Source: JBAPRR01 sp049281195 (lineage in GTDB: Bacteria > Actinomycetota > Acidimicrobiia > Acidimicrobiales > CAVXTF01). From it: a stretch of DNA of 39,773 nucleotides. The notes below the pieces were generated by a model. It ran no database searches. It was not told the DNA's origin and worked only from the letters and a program-made list of their open reading frames with translations. Position 1 is the first letter of the stretch. Each line of letters begins with the position of its first letter. A program made the position numbers and the translations under genes. The stretch is from positions 1 to 39,773 of the forward strand of contig JBAPRR010000383.1 in the NCBI GenBank assembly GCA_049281195.1, written 5' to 3'. This document shows, one piece after another, positions 1-7,415 of the stretch.

Positions 1-86
1 GCGCAATCCCCATCCCCGCGCCTGGAACCACCGAGGTTCCGCATTCAACTGAAAGTGCCCCGGCGGAGCCGGCGCGCTCGAACACG
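1..86 (+). other. Unassigned 3' end or trailer of an upstream unit
   Basis: This stretch precedes the terminator at 87-119. Reading frame 2 closes with TGA at 50-52, about 35 bp before the terminator, which would suit the last codons of an upstream gene. Frames 1 and 3 stay open through the terminator and are less plausible. The part visible is too short to identify a protein. GGAACC (24-29) and GGTTCC (35-40) can form a small hairpin, but it does not match a tRNA T-arm. Confidence 0.3.
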
Positions 87-119
87 CGATGGCTCCCGCA
101 ATGGGGGCCATCGTTTTTT
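87..119 (+). terminator. Strong intrinsic terminator of the upstream unit
   Basis: The arms CGATGGC (87-93) and GCCATCG (107-113) pair perfectly. The stem extends through TCCC/GGGG (94-97 with 103-106, one T-G wobble), leaving a five-base loop at 98-102. Six T residues follow at 114-119. This is a textbook rho-independent terminator reading on the + strand, so it should end a gene lying left of the window. The complementary strand has no U-run after the stem, so it acts in one direction only. It isolates the promoter at about 149 from upstream readthrough. Confidence 0.85.
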
Positions 120-148
120 GTGACCGGGCACCGTCTCCTTGCAACAAG

Positions 149-167
149 TAAGCTGACGCCGGTGTCA
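149..167 (+). promoter_or_regulatory. Promoter with TGAC-N6-GTCA operator, site S1
   Basis: A -10-like hexamer TAAGCT (149-154) runs directly into the near-palindrome TGACGCCGGTGTCA (154-167). The expected transcription start (about 161) falls inside the palindrome, so a bound repressor would block initiation. It lies 120 bp upstream of the amidohydrolase start at 288 and downstream of the terminator at 87-119. It is the best match to the consensus shared with sites at 8820, 23851, 31824 and 34823. The promoter role is inferred; the repeated motif is seen directly. Confidence 0.65.
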
Positions 168-287
168 TAGAACTCAGGGCACAGGGGTACGTTTATCAAA
201 GCCGAGTAGTGGCCGTTCGCGGGCCCTCGGGTCTGCGGGCGGAAACAACGCCCGGTTCCATTCCAGCAATAACTCCAGGAGGAAGCG

Positions 288-1436
288 ATGGGTCGCGATT
301 ACCGGCTGATCTCGGCAGACGGGCATGTTGTCGAGCCCCCCGAAATGTGGTCGAGCTACCTGCCCAAGAAATTCGCCGACCGGGCTCCGAAGCTCGTCAA
401 GGATCCGAAGGGTGGCGACGCCTGGGAATTGGTGCCCGGTACTGCGCCGATGCCTCTTGGCCTCGTGACCAACGCCGGCCAGTACGGCAAGCGGTACGAA
501 GACCTGGAGTGGTTCGGGTCCACCTACGACACGATCCGCCGCGGAGCCTTCGAAGGTAAGGCGCGGATCGAAGAGCAGGACATCGACGGCGTCGACGCAG
601 AAGTGCTCTTCCCTTCGCAGAGGACCATGGCCGCCTTCATGGCGCAGGAGGACGACGACTACCACCTGGCCGGCCTCGAGGCTTACAACACCTGGATGCA
701 CGACGAGTTCATGGCCGCCGATCCCGACCGCCTTATCGGTCTTGCGCAGATGCCGGGCGTCGACACGAAAACGGCGATCAAGTGGATGCGCGACGCCAAG
801 TCCGCTGGATTCCGCGGGGTGATCATCTCCGCTTACCCGTCGGGTGGCTCCGATCTGTCGGTCGATGACGATCCTTTCTGGGAAGCCGCCGAAGAAGAGC
901 AGATTCCGATCCACATCCACAGCGGTCTCCGCCAAGCAGGCAAGCGCAAGTCGGCCGGCTCTTTCCAGAAGGCCGCCGCTGCAGCAGGGCGCGAGATCGG
1001 GCTCGCCGAGATGGGTGGCCCCGTCGGCGACGCATCGCAGTTCATGTCCAAGTTCATCTACTCGGGTATCTACGACAAGTTCCCCGGACTCCAGATGGTC
1101 GCCGTCGAATGCGGCGTGGGCTGGATTCCCCACTTCCTCGAGCACATGGACGACCACTATTGGCGCAACAGGACGTGGACGAAGTCCGCACTGAAGCAAC
1201 TCCCGAGCGAGTACTTCCGCCAGAACTGGAAGGCCACATTCATCCGTGAGCCTTTCGCCGTTGCAGTCAGGCACTGGATCGGCGTCAAGAACTTGATGTG
1301 GTCGACGGACTACCCGCACCACCGCCACGACTGGCCCTACAGTCGTCGGATCGTGGAGGAGTCGATGGGTGGAGTGCCCGAGGCCGAGCGCCGCATGATG
1401 TGCAGCGAGAACGCGATCGAGCTCTACGGTCTCTGA
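288..1436 (+). CDS. Amidohydrolase_2 (ACMSD-like) family metal hydrolase
   Basis: A 382-residue TIM-barrel metal-dependent hydrolase or decarboxylase of the Amidohydrolase_2 family (PF04909). The N-terminal metal motif appears as D11-G-H13. The internal histidines are H209 and H211, and the late metal Asp is D341 in STDYPH with H344. The ATG is set by a good AGGAGG ribosome site a few bases upstream, and the length is normal for the family. It opens a + strand unit with the NDP-forming synthetase and an ACAD, under site S1. Such proteins are common in actinobacterial steroid and aromatic catabolic clusters, where they hydrolyse or decarboxylate ring or lactone intermediates. The substrate here is unknown. 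A second member is at 14408-15607. Confidence 0.85.
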   Translation: MGRDYRLISADGHVVEPPEMWSSYLPKKFADRAPKLVKDPKGGDAWELVPGTAPMPLGLVTNAGQYGKRYEDLEWFGSTYDTIRRGAFEGKARIEEQDIDGVDAEVLFPSQRTMAAFMAQEDDDYHLAGLEAYNTWMHDEFMAADPDRLIGLAQMPGVDTKTAIKWMRDAKSAGFRGVIISAYPSGGSDLSVDDDPFWEAAEEEQIPIHIHSGLRQAGKRKSAGSFQKAAAAAGREIGLAEMGGPVGDASQFMSKFIYSGIYDKFPGLQMVAVECGVGWIPHFLEHMDDHYWRNRTWTKSALKQLPSEYFRQNWKATFIREPFAVAVRHWIGVKNLMWSTDYPHHRHDWPYSRRIVEESMGGVPEAERRMMCSENAIELYGL

Positions 1437-1461
1437 TCCGTCAGAGTCGAAGGTCGAACTG

Positions 1462-1492
1462 ACTGCCGCCCCGGCGGAGGGGCGGTGGCAGT
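1462..1492 (+). other. Intercistronic stem-loop
   Basis: ACTGCC (1462-1467) pairs with GGCAGT (1487-1492), and GCCCC (1468-1472) pairs with GGGGC (1479-1483). A three-base bulge separates the two helices on the 3' side, and the loop is six bases. No T-run follows, so it is not a classical terminator. Lying 26 bp after the amidohydrolase stop, it could stabilise the upstream message or reduce readthrough into the synthetase gene. The function is inferred only. Confidence 0.45.
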
Positions 1493-1534
1493 ATCGATCC
1501 AGGGTCGGTCGGAGCGCGGAGAAAAATCGAGAAC

Positions 1535-3685
1535 GTGGCGCAGCTGAGAGCAGATCTGGAAGAGTTCTTCCACCCGACGGCGGTCGCCCTCGTCGGATCG
1601 GTGAACCGCAGCGCCAAGCCGGAAAGGCTGAAGGCGCATTACAGCGAGCGCTGGGGCGATCGTTGGTACCTCGTCAATGCCAAGGGTGGCGCGGTCGGTG
1701 ACATCCCGATCTATGAGCACGTCACCGACATACCTGCCAAGGTCGAGCTCGCTGTCATAAATGTCGGAACCCGCTTCGTTCTCAAAACGATCGAGGAGTG
1801 CGGCGAACACGGCGTCAAGTACGCGCTCATCTTCACGGCCGGGTTTTCAGAGGTCGGAGAAGAAGGAGCGAAGTTCGAGAAGAAGATCGGCGAGCTCGCG
1901 CGGAAGTACTCCATGCGGGTGTTCGGACCGAATACGAACACGAACGCGTTCGAGGTACTACCCGAGCCCGTCCGCAGGCGTGGCGGTCGCATCGGGCTGA
2001 TCACCCAGAGCGGGCACCAGGGTCGGCCGCTCGTCCAGGGAACGGAATTCGGTGTTGCGTTCAGCCGTTGGGTCCCGACGGGCAACGAACTCGATCTCGA
2101 GGCGGCCGACTTCATCGAGTACTACGCGTACGACGACGAGACCGATGTGATCGGTGGATACTTCGAGGGATTCAAGAACCCCCCGAAGCTGAGGCAGGCT
2201 CTCGAAGCGGCCAATGCGGCCAACAAGCCGGTAGTAGCGCTCAAGGTTGGTTCGACCGAAGCCGGGACGCGTATGGCCTCCTCGCACACCGGTCATCTGG
2301 CCGGTTCCGACGCCGCCATCGACGGTCTGTTCAAGCAGTACGGAGTCACCAGGGTCAGAGACCTGGACGAGTTGCTCGAGACGGCCGCTCTGTTCGCAAA
2401 GCTCCCCGCCGGTACCGGCCCGAACGCATGCCTTTACTCGATCTCGGGTGGTTCGGGCGCACTGATGGCCGAGGTCGCCGAGTCCCACGGTGTGCCAGTT
2501 CCTACACTCGGCAACGCGACGCAGCAGGCCCTTCGCGAGATGATCCCTGACTACCTCACCGTGGCCAACCCAGTCGACAACGGTGCGCAGTTCTTAGTCA
2601 CGAACCCCATCGAAGACCGCAGGCGTGTGTTCGATCTGATCTGTGCCGATGAGGATGTCGATGTCATCGTGGTGGGCCTCACCGGCGCGTTGGGACGGCT
2701 TACCGACCGGTTCGCGGAGGACATCGTCTCGTTCATCGATGAGTTGCCGAAGCCTGTTGTAGTCACATGGAACTCCTTCAAGACCGATGAGGCCGGATTC
2801 CGGACGCTCGTCGGTGCAGGCGTTCCCCTTTTCAGGTCGTTCCACAATTGCTTTGCTGCTCTCAACGACTTTGCGGCCTACCAGCGCGCCTCGAAGCACT
2901 TCAGGGCGCGCAAAGCGGTCAAGGCCAAGCTAGATCAGAACCTGAAGGTCGACCTCGACGACGCGGCGGGCAAGTCCGGCGGGCACCGCACTTCGATCGG
3001 GACAGGCGTGGCCCGCGAGCTCCTCGAGTCGTTCGGTATCCCCCTCGCCCTGGACACGGTCGCGACATCGGCGACATCGGCGGTGAAGGCGGCGGAGTCG
3101 TTCGGGTTCCCGGTGGTCATGAAGATCGCGTCTCCGGACATTCCTCACAAATCGGATGCAGGCTTGGTGAAAGTGGGTGTGGCTTCATCGTCCGAGGTGC
3201 GTTCGACCTATCGGGAGTTCATCGACACAGCTTCGAAGATCAAGCCGGCGCCGACCATCGAAGGTGTCCAGATCCAGCAACAGGTAACCGGTGGTACCGA
3301 GATGATCGTCGGTGTCAGCCACGACGCACTCCTCGGTCACGTTCTCCTGCTCGGCACCGGCGGTGTCTTTGCTGAGGTCCTCCACGATGTCGCGGTGCGT
3401 CCCCTTCCCGTAGACCGCCGTGACGTCGAAGAGATGGTCGAATCGTTGAAGGGTGCGGCATTGCTCGAAGGTGCCCGTGGCCGGCTGAAGGGGGACAAAA
3501 AAGCGTTGGTCGACATCGCACTCGCCGTTGCGAAGTTGGCGACAGCTTGCGGAGAGCGGCTCGCTGAGCTCGATCTGAATCCGGTCGTCGTGCTCGAGAA
3601 GGGGAAAGGCGCAGTAGCTGTCGATTCCCTCGTAGTGGTGCAGAGGACGGATGAGCCATCAGAGCGATCCGATCAATCCGACTAG
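1535..3685 (+). CDS. NDP(ADP)-forming acyl-CoA synthetase, fused alpha-beta
   Basis: A 716-residue single-chain acyl-CoA synthetase of the NDP-forming superfamily, joining acyl-CoA formation to ATP or GTP synthesis in reversible fashion. The N-terminal CoA-binding Rossmann domain covers roughly residues 8-140. The ligase domain follows with ITQSG at 156-160. The phospho-histidine motif SSHTGHLAGSD places the catalytic histidine at H251. The C-terminal third (about 490-705) is an ATP-grasp domain, recognisable by VVMKIASPDIPHKSDAG and a Gly-rich GGTEMIVG segment. The start is GTG, with a weak purine-rich stretch about 15 bp upstream. It sits between an amidohydrolase and an ACAD, so it may activate the acid that ACAD oxidises or recover energy from the product. 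The substrate is not evident. Confidence 0.88.
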   Translation: MAQLRADLEEFFHPTAVALVGSVNRSAKPERLKAHYSERWGDRWYLVNAKGGAVGDIPIYEHVTDIPAKVELAVINVGTRFVLKTIEECGEHGVKYALIFTAGFSEVGEEGAKFEKKIGELARKYSMRVFGPNTNTNAFEVLPEPVRRRGGRIGLITQSGHQGRPLVQGTEFGVAFSRWVPTGNELDLEAADFIEYYAYDDETDVIGGYFEGFKNPPKLRQALEAANAANKPVVALKVGSTEAGTRMASSHTGHLAGSDAAIDGLFKQYGVTRVRDLDELLETAALFAKLPAGTGPNACLYSISGGSGALMAEVAESHGVPVPTLGNATQQALREMIPDYLTVANPVDNGAQFLVTNPIEDRRRVFDLICADEDVDVIVVGLTGALGRLTDRFAEDIVSFIDELPKPVVVTWNSFKTDEAGFRTLVGAGVPLFRSFHNCFAALNDFAAYQRASKHFRARKAVKAKLDQNLKVDLDDAAGKSGGHRTSIGTGVARELLESFGIPLALDTVATSATSAVKAAESFGFPVVMKIASPDIPHKSDAGLVKVGVASSSEVRSTYREFIDTASKIKPAPTIEGVQIQQQVTGGTEMIVGVSHDALLGHVLLLGTGGVFAEVLHDVAVRPLPVDRRDVEEMVESLKGAALLEGARGRLKGDKKALVDIALAVAKLATACGERLAELDLNPVVVLEKGKGAVAVDSLVVVQRTDEPSERSDQSD

Positions 3686-3697
3686 GCGCGCAGAGAC

Positions 3698-4855
3698 ATG
3701 GACCTTGACCTTTCAGACGAGCAGCGGGACCTCGAGGAAGCGACGCGCGACGTCCTCGAAGGAGAGGAGACCGTTCAGCTTTCGCGCAACGTCGTAGAGG
3801 AGAAGGAGGGCGCGGCAAAAGCCGTAGACGACCTGTGGTCCCGGCTCGTAGCGCTGGACTGGCCGGCGCTCACCGTTCCCGAGGAATTCGGCGGTCTCGG
3901 GCTCGGAGTGGTCGAGCTTGCGGTTGTCACCGAACAGCTCGGACGTTCGCTAGCACCCGGACCGTTCCTGTCCACCGCGTCACAGTTCGTTACCGCGATC
4001 AGGGTCGCCGGATCCGATGTGCAGCAGAAGAAGTTTCTCGAACCGGTGGCTCGGGACGGGACTACGGGATCTTTCGCGTTGGCAGAACCAGGTGGGACCT
4101 TCGACCTCGACGGCATCGGCACAACATTCCGGGCCATGCGGGGCTCGTATTTGCTCGACGGCGTGAAAGGCTTCGTCCTCGAACCGACGAGGGCTAAGAA
4201 CATTGTCGTGGCGGCGCGTCAGCCTGACACGTCCGGGTCTGCGGGTCTCGGGCTCTTCGTGGTACCGAGCGATGACCCCAACGTCGAGATCCAAGCAATG
4301 AACGTCCTCGATGCCACCCGCGAGATAGGCACCGTCACACTCTCCAATGTACGCGTGGAGGGTGAGAACGTGCTCGGCAATCCCGGTCAATTAGCGCCGG
4401 CGATCACGAGAGTCCTCCTCGAGGCGACGACGGCTCTTTCTGCCGAGATGGTCGGTACCTGCCAAGGGATCGTCGACATACTCCTCGGATACGTGAAAGA
4501 GCGTGAGCAGTTCGGGGTGAAGATCGGGTCCTTCCAGGCGATCAAACACAAGCTCGCGAACATGTACGTCACGCTCGAAGCCACGCGAGCGAGCGTCCGT
4601 TTTGCAGCCGCCGCGATCGACGAGAACGACCCCCGTGCCGAGCTCGCCGTGTCGATGGCGAAGTCCGCCGTTGGCGACTGCGAGAGATTGATCGGGGTCG
4701 AGGGCATCCAATGCCTCGGCGGGATCGGATACACGTGGGAGCACGACATGCACCTGTACGTAAAGAGGATCAGGACTGGCGCGGCCCTCTTCGGCACCGG
4801 TGCCCAGCACAGGGCCAAGGTCGCCGACCTCATCGGCCTGAACCTGGCCGATTGA
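3698..4855 (+). CDS. Acyl-CoA dehydrogenase, short beta-type subunit
   Basis: A 385-residue flavin-fold acyl-CoA dehydrogenase starting 12 bp after the synthetase stop. It has the N-terminal helical domain, a middle beta domain, and the C-terminal CLGGIGYTWEHDMHLYVKR region. The tail reads LFGTGAQHR, so the glutamate of the canonical EGTSQIQ motif is Phe. The alternative helix-G glutamate (LERxV in isovaleryl-CoA dehydrogenase, xxHERG in the long ACADs of this window) is also missing. This is the pattern of the non-catalytic or cofactor-sharing subunit in actinobacterial alpha2beta2 ACADs (FadE26/27, FadE28/29 type). No alpha partner lies next to it; the long ACADs at 8884, 21367, 30516 and 36708 are candidates. 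Confidence 0.85.
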   Translation: MDLDLSDEQRDLEEATRDVLEGEETVQLSRNVVEEKEGAAKAVDDLWSRLVALDWPALTVPEEFGGLGLGVVELAVVTEQLGRSLAPGPFLSTASQFVTAIRVAGSDVQQKKFLEPVARDGTTGSFALAEPGGTFDLDGIGTTFRAMRGSYLLDGVKGFVLEPTRAKNIVVAARQPDTSGSAGLGLFVVPSDDPNVEIQAMNVLDATREIGTVTLSNVRVEGENVLGNPGQLAPAITRVLLEATTALSAEMVGTCQGIVDILLGYVKEREQFGVKIGSFQAIKHKLANMYVTLEATRASVRFAAAAIDENDPRAELAVSMAKSAVGDCERLIGVEGIQCLGGIGYTWEHDMHLYVKRIRTGAALFGTGAQHRAKVADLIGLNLAD

Positions 4856-4860
4856 TTTTC

Positions 4861-4890
4861 GGAACTGATAAGTCCAGCCTGATCAGTTTC
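4861..4890 (+). terminator. Possible weak terminator after the ACAD gene
   Basis: GGAACTGAT (4861-4869) pairs with ATCAGTTTC (4882-4890), with one wobble and a 12-base loop. An AT-rich segment (CAACTTATTG) follows. The region 4856-4910 is visibly poorer in GC than its surroundings. There is no continuous T-run, so termination is only plausible. Position after the last gene of the 288-4855 unit and before an independent promoter for the SDR supports it. Confidence 0.35.
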
Positions 4891-4998
4891 AACTTATTGA
4901 CTGCAAAAAGGATGTGCCAGCGTTCCGGCTCCGGGTTTCCCGGCCCGGCATCGGCCCCGCCCTGGATGGGCTTACCCTCAATCGGCGCTCGCCAGGAT

Positions 4999-5010
4999 TA
5001 GCCTCCCCGC
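4999..5010 (+). promoter_or_regulatory. Probable leaderless promoter of the SDR gene
   Basis: TAGCCT (4999-5004) lies six bases before the ATG at 5011, and no Shine-Dalgarno sequence is present. A -10 element at this distance would start transcription at the A of the start codon, giving a leaderless mRNA, which is common in actinobacteria. The same arrangement occurs before the starts at 10086, 15607, 31873 and 34830. No convincing -35 box is visible. Confidence 0.5.
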
Positions 5011-5784
5011 ATGCCCCAACAACCCGCATTGGTAACAGGAGCATCATCAGGAATCGGCGAAGCTCTCGCCCGGGGACTGGCCGAACGGGGAAATGATCTG
5101 GTTCTGGTGGCACGAACGGCTTCGACGCTCGAAAAGCTCGCCACCAGGCTGATGTCAGAGTTTCCGGTCAAGTGCGACGTCTTCACCGCAGACCTCAGTG
5201 TTACCTCTGACGTCGAGAAGGTCGCCGAGCAAATTCGTGAGCGCAGTGTGAGCACCGTCGTCAACAATGCCGGCTATGGGAGCTACGGAGCATTCCGCGA
5301 GCTGCCCATCAAAGAGGAGCTCGCCGAGATACAACTCAACATCTCGGCGCTCGTGGCGCTGAGTCACGCAGCGCTCGAGGTTTTCGTGCCGCGGCGGTCA
5401 GGCAATCTGCTGAACGTCGCGTCGACGGCGAGCTTTCAACCCGGCCCGAAGAACGCCACCTACTCGGCGACCAAGGCGTTCGTCCGGTCGTTCACAGAGG
5501 CGGTCCACGAAGAGGTGTTGAAGTCGGGGGTGCACGTGACCGCATTGTGTCCCGGATTCACGAGGACCGAGTTTCAGAAAAGAGCCGGAATGGAAGCGTC
5601 CAACGTCCCTAGCTTCATGTGGGCTCGACCCGACCCCGTGGCTGCAGCGGGGCTCGAAGCGTTGGAGCGCAACGCCGCTGTCTGTATCCCCGGATTCGTC
5701 AACAAGGCCGGCGCCGTGCTCACCCGGTTCGTGCCGCTATGTGTCTCACGAAAGATGGCGGGGCAGGTCCTCGACCACATGTAG
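5011..5784 (+). CDS. Short-chain dehydrogenase/reductase (SDR)
   Basis: A 257-residue classical SDR with a Rossmann fold. The cofactor motif TGASSGIG covers residues 9-16. R35 after strand beta2 suggests an NADP preference. NNAG is at 85-88, and the catalytic residues are S138 or S139, Y151 and K155 (YSATK). It resembles the DltE/oxidoreductase group of SDRs (VNNAGYGSYGAF, GFTRTEF) rather than a ketoacyl-ACP reductase. It stands alone, with a probable leaderless promoter and a convergent neighbour (ligase at 5838). It could oxidise or reduce a hydroxyacyl or steroid hydroxyl group; the substrate is not known. Confidence 0.85.
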   Translation: MPQQPALVTGASSGIGEALARGLAERGNDLVLVARTASTLEKLATRLMSEFPVKCDVFTADLSVTSDVEKVAEQIRERSVSTVVNNAGYGSYGAFRELPIKEELAEIQLNISALVALSHAALEVFVPRRSGNLLNVASTASFQPGPKNATYSATKAFVRSFTEAVHEEVLKSGVHVTALCPGFTRTEFQKRAGMEASNVPSFMWARPDPVAAAGLEALERNAAVCIPGFVNKAGAVLTRFVPLCVSRKMAGQVLDHM

Positions 5785-5803
5785 CTCGGAGCCAATCACC
5801 AGG

Positions 5804-5850
5804 TCAGCCCCGATCAAAAGTCAGGCCCGATCAAAAGTCAGGCCCCGAAG
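5804..5850. repeat. 17-bp tandem repeat at a convergent gene junction
   Basis: Two full copies (5804-5820 and 5821-5837) differ at one base, and a third partial copy begins at 5838. Each unit begins TCA, which is TGA on the - strand. The third TCA (5838-5840) is the stop codon of the - strand ligase. Because the period is 17, the three TGA codons fall in all three reverse frames. The repeat fills most of the gap between the SDR and the ligase. Confidence 0.8.
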
Positions 5851-7415
5851 CCGGGATACCCCCCGCCCCCGAACGTCGCATCTAGCGCGTCGTAGTCGAC
5901 AGCCCATCCCTCACGCGGCAACTCAGCCACGAATTCCACACGCTTCGGCTTTTTGTATGAGGCGATGTGCGATCGGCAGTGCTCGATGATGTCCTCGGCG
6001 TCTGCAGACTCGCCCTCTTTCAAGACGATCACCGCGACGACGTTCTGACCCCACTTTCGGTCAGGCTCCCCGATCACTGCTGCGTCGGCTACGCCCGGGT
6101 GGTTCTTCAAGCACGCTTCAACTTCCGTGGGGTAGATGTTCTCGGCGGCCGACTTGATGAGGCGCGTCTTGGGCGCGATGAAGGTCAAAGATCCGTCCGA
6201 CTCGAAGCGTCCGAGATCGTTCGTGTGGTGCCACGCACCGGCACTTCGTTCTGCGTTCTGTTCCGGCCGATTCAGGTACCCGTTCATGACCGTGGGGCCC
6301 CGCACGCAGATCTCGCCCGTTTCTCCCTGCTCGACCTCGTGGCCGTCGGGATCGAGTATTCCGACGCGGAGGAAGGGCGCCGGGCGTCCGTGGCTTCCGA
6401 TGGACGGCCCGAGAGCACCAAAGCTGACGAGGCCCATTACTTCGGTCTGCCCGTATCCCCCGGGGTGTTTGCCCCACGGCGAAATGTCCGGAGTGATCAT
6501 CGCGGTCCACTCGGGCTTTCCCGGGAATGTCCGCAGTGTGTGCAGGTCGAACTTCTTCTCGCCGTTCAGCTTCAGTATCTGCGAGATGGTCGGCGGCATG
6601 ATGAATGCGCCGGTGCATCCTTCTGACTCGATGAGGCGGCAGAGCTCCTCTGCGTCTACGCGGGGCGTGAACACGTTGGCGCCACCCGCCACGAGGGTTG
6701 CCAGCGTCGTCATGAACGTGGCGACATGGAACAGGGGACCGCAGTTCAGATAGACGTAGTCGGCGTCGATCCCCTGAATCGATCCGATCAAGGCACCCTG
6801 GGTGACGCAGGCTCGGTGCGAGAGTAGAGCGCCGGCCGGTTTGCCGGTGAATGCGGCCGTATAGAGCATCAGCACCGCGTGGTTCTCGCTTACCGATGTA
6901 ATCGAGACCGGAGGAGACGGATCTGCCGCGGACACAAGCGCTTCGTAGTCGTCCGGACCATCACCGTCGTGCTGGACCCACCGAGCGCCGGCACCGGAAG
7001 CGCCCGACTCTTCCACCTGCGCACGCGCTTTGGCGAGCTCCTCTCCGATTTCGTTCTGCTGCCACAGGACCACAGAAGGTGCAGAGTCTTCGATCACGAA
7101 TGCGAACTCGTCCGCTGTCTGGCGCCAGTTGGCGGGACACATGACCGCGCCGAGCTTCGCCGCGGCGAGGAGCGCCTCCACCAACCGATGGCAGTTCTGC
7201 GCCAGCCACAGCACGCGGTCGCCGGCGCCCACCCCCAACCCGGCGAGCGCATTGGCCAGCCGATTGGTGCGCTCGTCGAGCTGCGAATAGTCGTAACGGT
7301 CGTTCCCGCACACGCATGCCAACCGGCGGGTGTGTGCGCCGTACTGAGCAACGACGTCCGCCAGCGTGACCTGGTGCCGCAGATCAATCTGCTCCAGGGG
7401 ATCCACAGTTGTCAC
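5838..7415 (-). CDS. AMP-binding acyl-CoA ligase lacking the A10 lysine
   Basis: A 525-residue ANL-superfamily protein. The frame extends upstream to 7523, but the GTG at 7415 forms a GTGA overlap with the stop of the PaaK-like gene, and the family match begins there. I therefore take 7415 as the start. The phosphate-binding loop is degenerate (YTAAFTGKPAGALLSH instead of TSGTTGxPKG, with the conserved Lys as Ala). GGYGQTEVMG (A5) and the hinge region THTNDLG-like motif are present. At the C-terminus, the A10 segment that should carry the adenylation lysine (PxTxxGK) reads LPREGWAVDYDALDATFG and has none; the chain ends in a Gly-rich GGGGYPGFGA tail. It may be a thioesterification-only ligase or a non-catalytic partner. 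I recall similar Gly-rich tails in actinobacterial ligases, so this may be a subfamily trait rather than decay. Confidence 0.82.
   Translation of the reverse strand: MTTVDPLEQIDLRHQVTLADVVAQYGAHTRRLACVCGNDRYDYSQLDERTNRLANALAGLGVGAGDRVLWLAQNCHRLVEALLAAAKLGAVMCPANWRQTADEFAFVIEDSAPSVVLWQQNEIGEELAKARAQVEESGASGAGARWVQHDGDGPDDYEALVSAADPSPPVSITSVSENHAVLMLYTAAFTGKPAGALLSHRACVTQGALIGSIQGIDADYVYLNCGPLFHVATFMTTLATLVAGGANVFTPRVDAEELCRLIESEGCTGAFIMPPTISQILKLNGEKKFDLHTLRTFPGKPEWTAMITPDISPWGKHPGGYGQTEVMGLVSFGALGPSIGSHGRPAPFLRVGILDPDGHEVEQGETGEICVRGPTVMNGYLNRPEQNAERSAGAWHHTNDLGRFESDGSLTFIAPKTRLIKSAAENIYPTEVEACLKNHPGVADAAVIGEPDRKWGQNVVAVIVLKEGESADAEDIIEHCRSHIASYKKPKRVEFVAELPREGWAVDYDALDATFGGGGYPGFGA

Noticed and set aside
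24..40. Possible tRNA or small RNA from the GGAACC/GGTTCC hairpin
   Set aside because: No T-loop consensus, no cloverleaf, and no acceptor stem can be drawn within the visible bases.
174..1328. Long antisense frame (384 codons, -) opposite the first amidohydrolase
   Set aside because: The + strand frame has full family motifs and a strong ribosome site; the antisense product has no recognisable motif and is a codon-bias shadow in GC-rich DNA.
1798..2550. 250-codon + strand frame inside the NDP-forming synthetase
   Set aside because: Arg-rich out-of-frame reading of a conserved gene.
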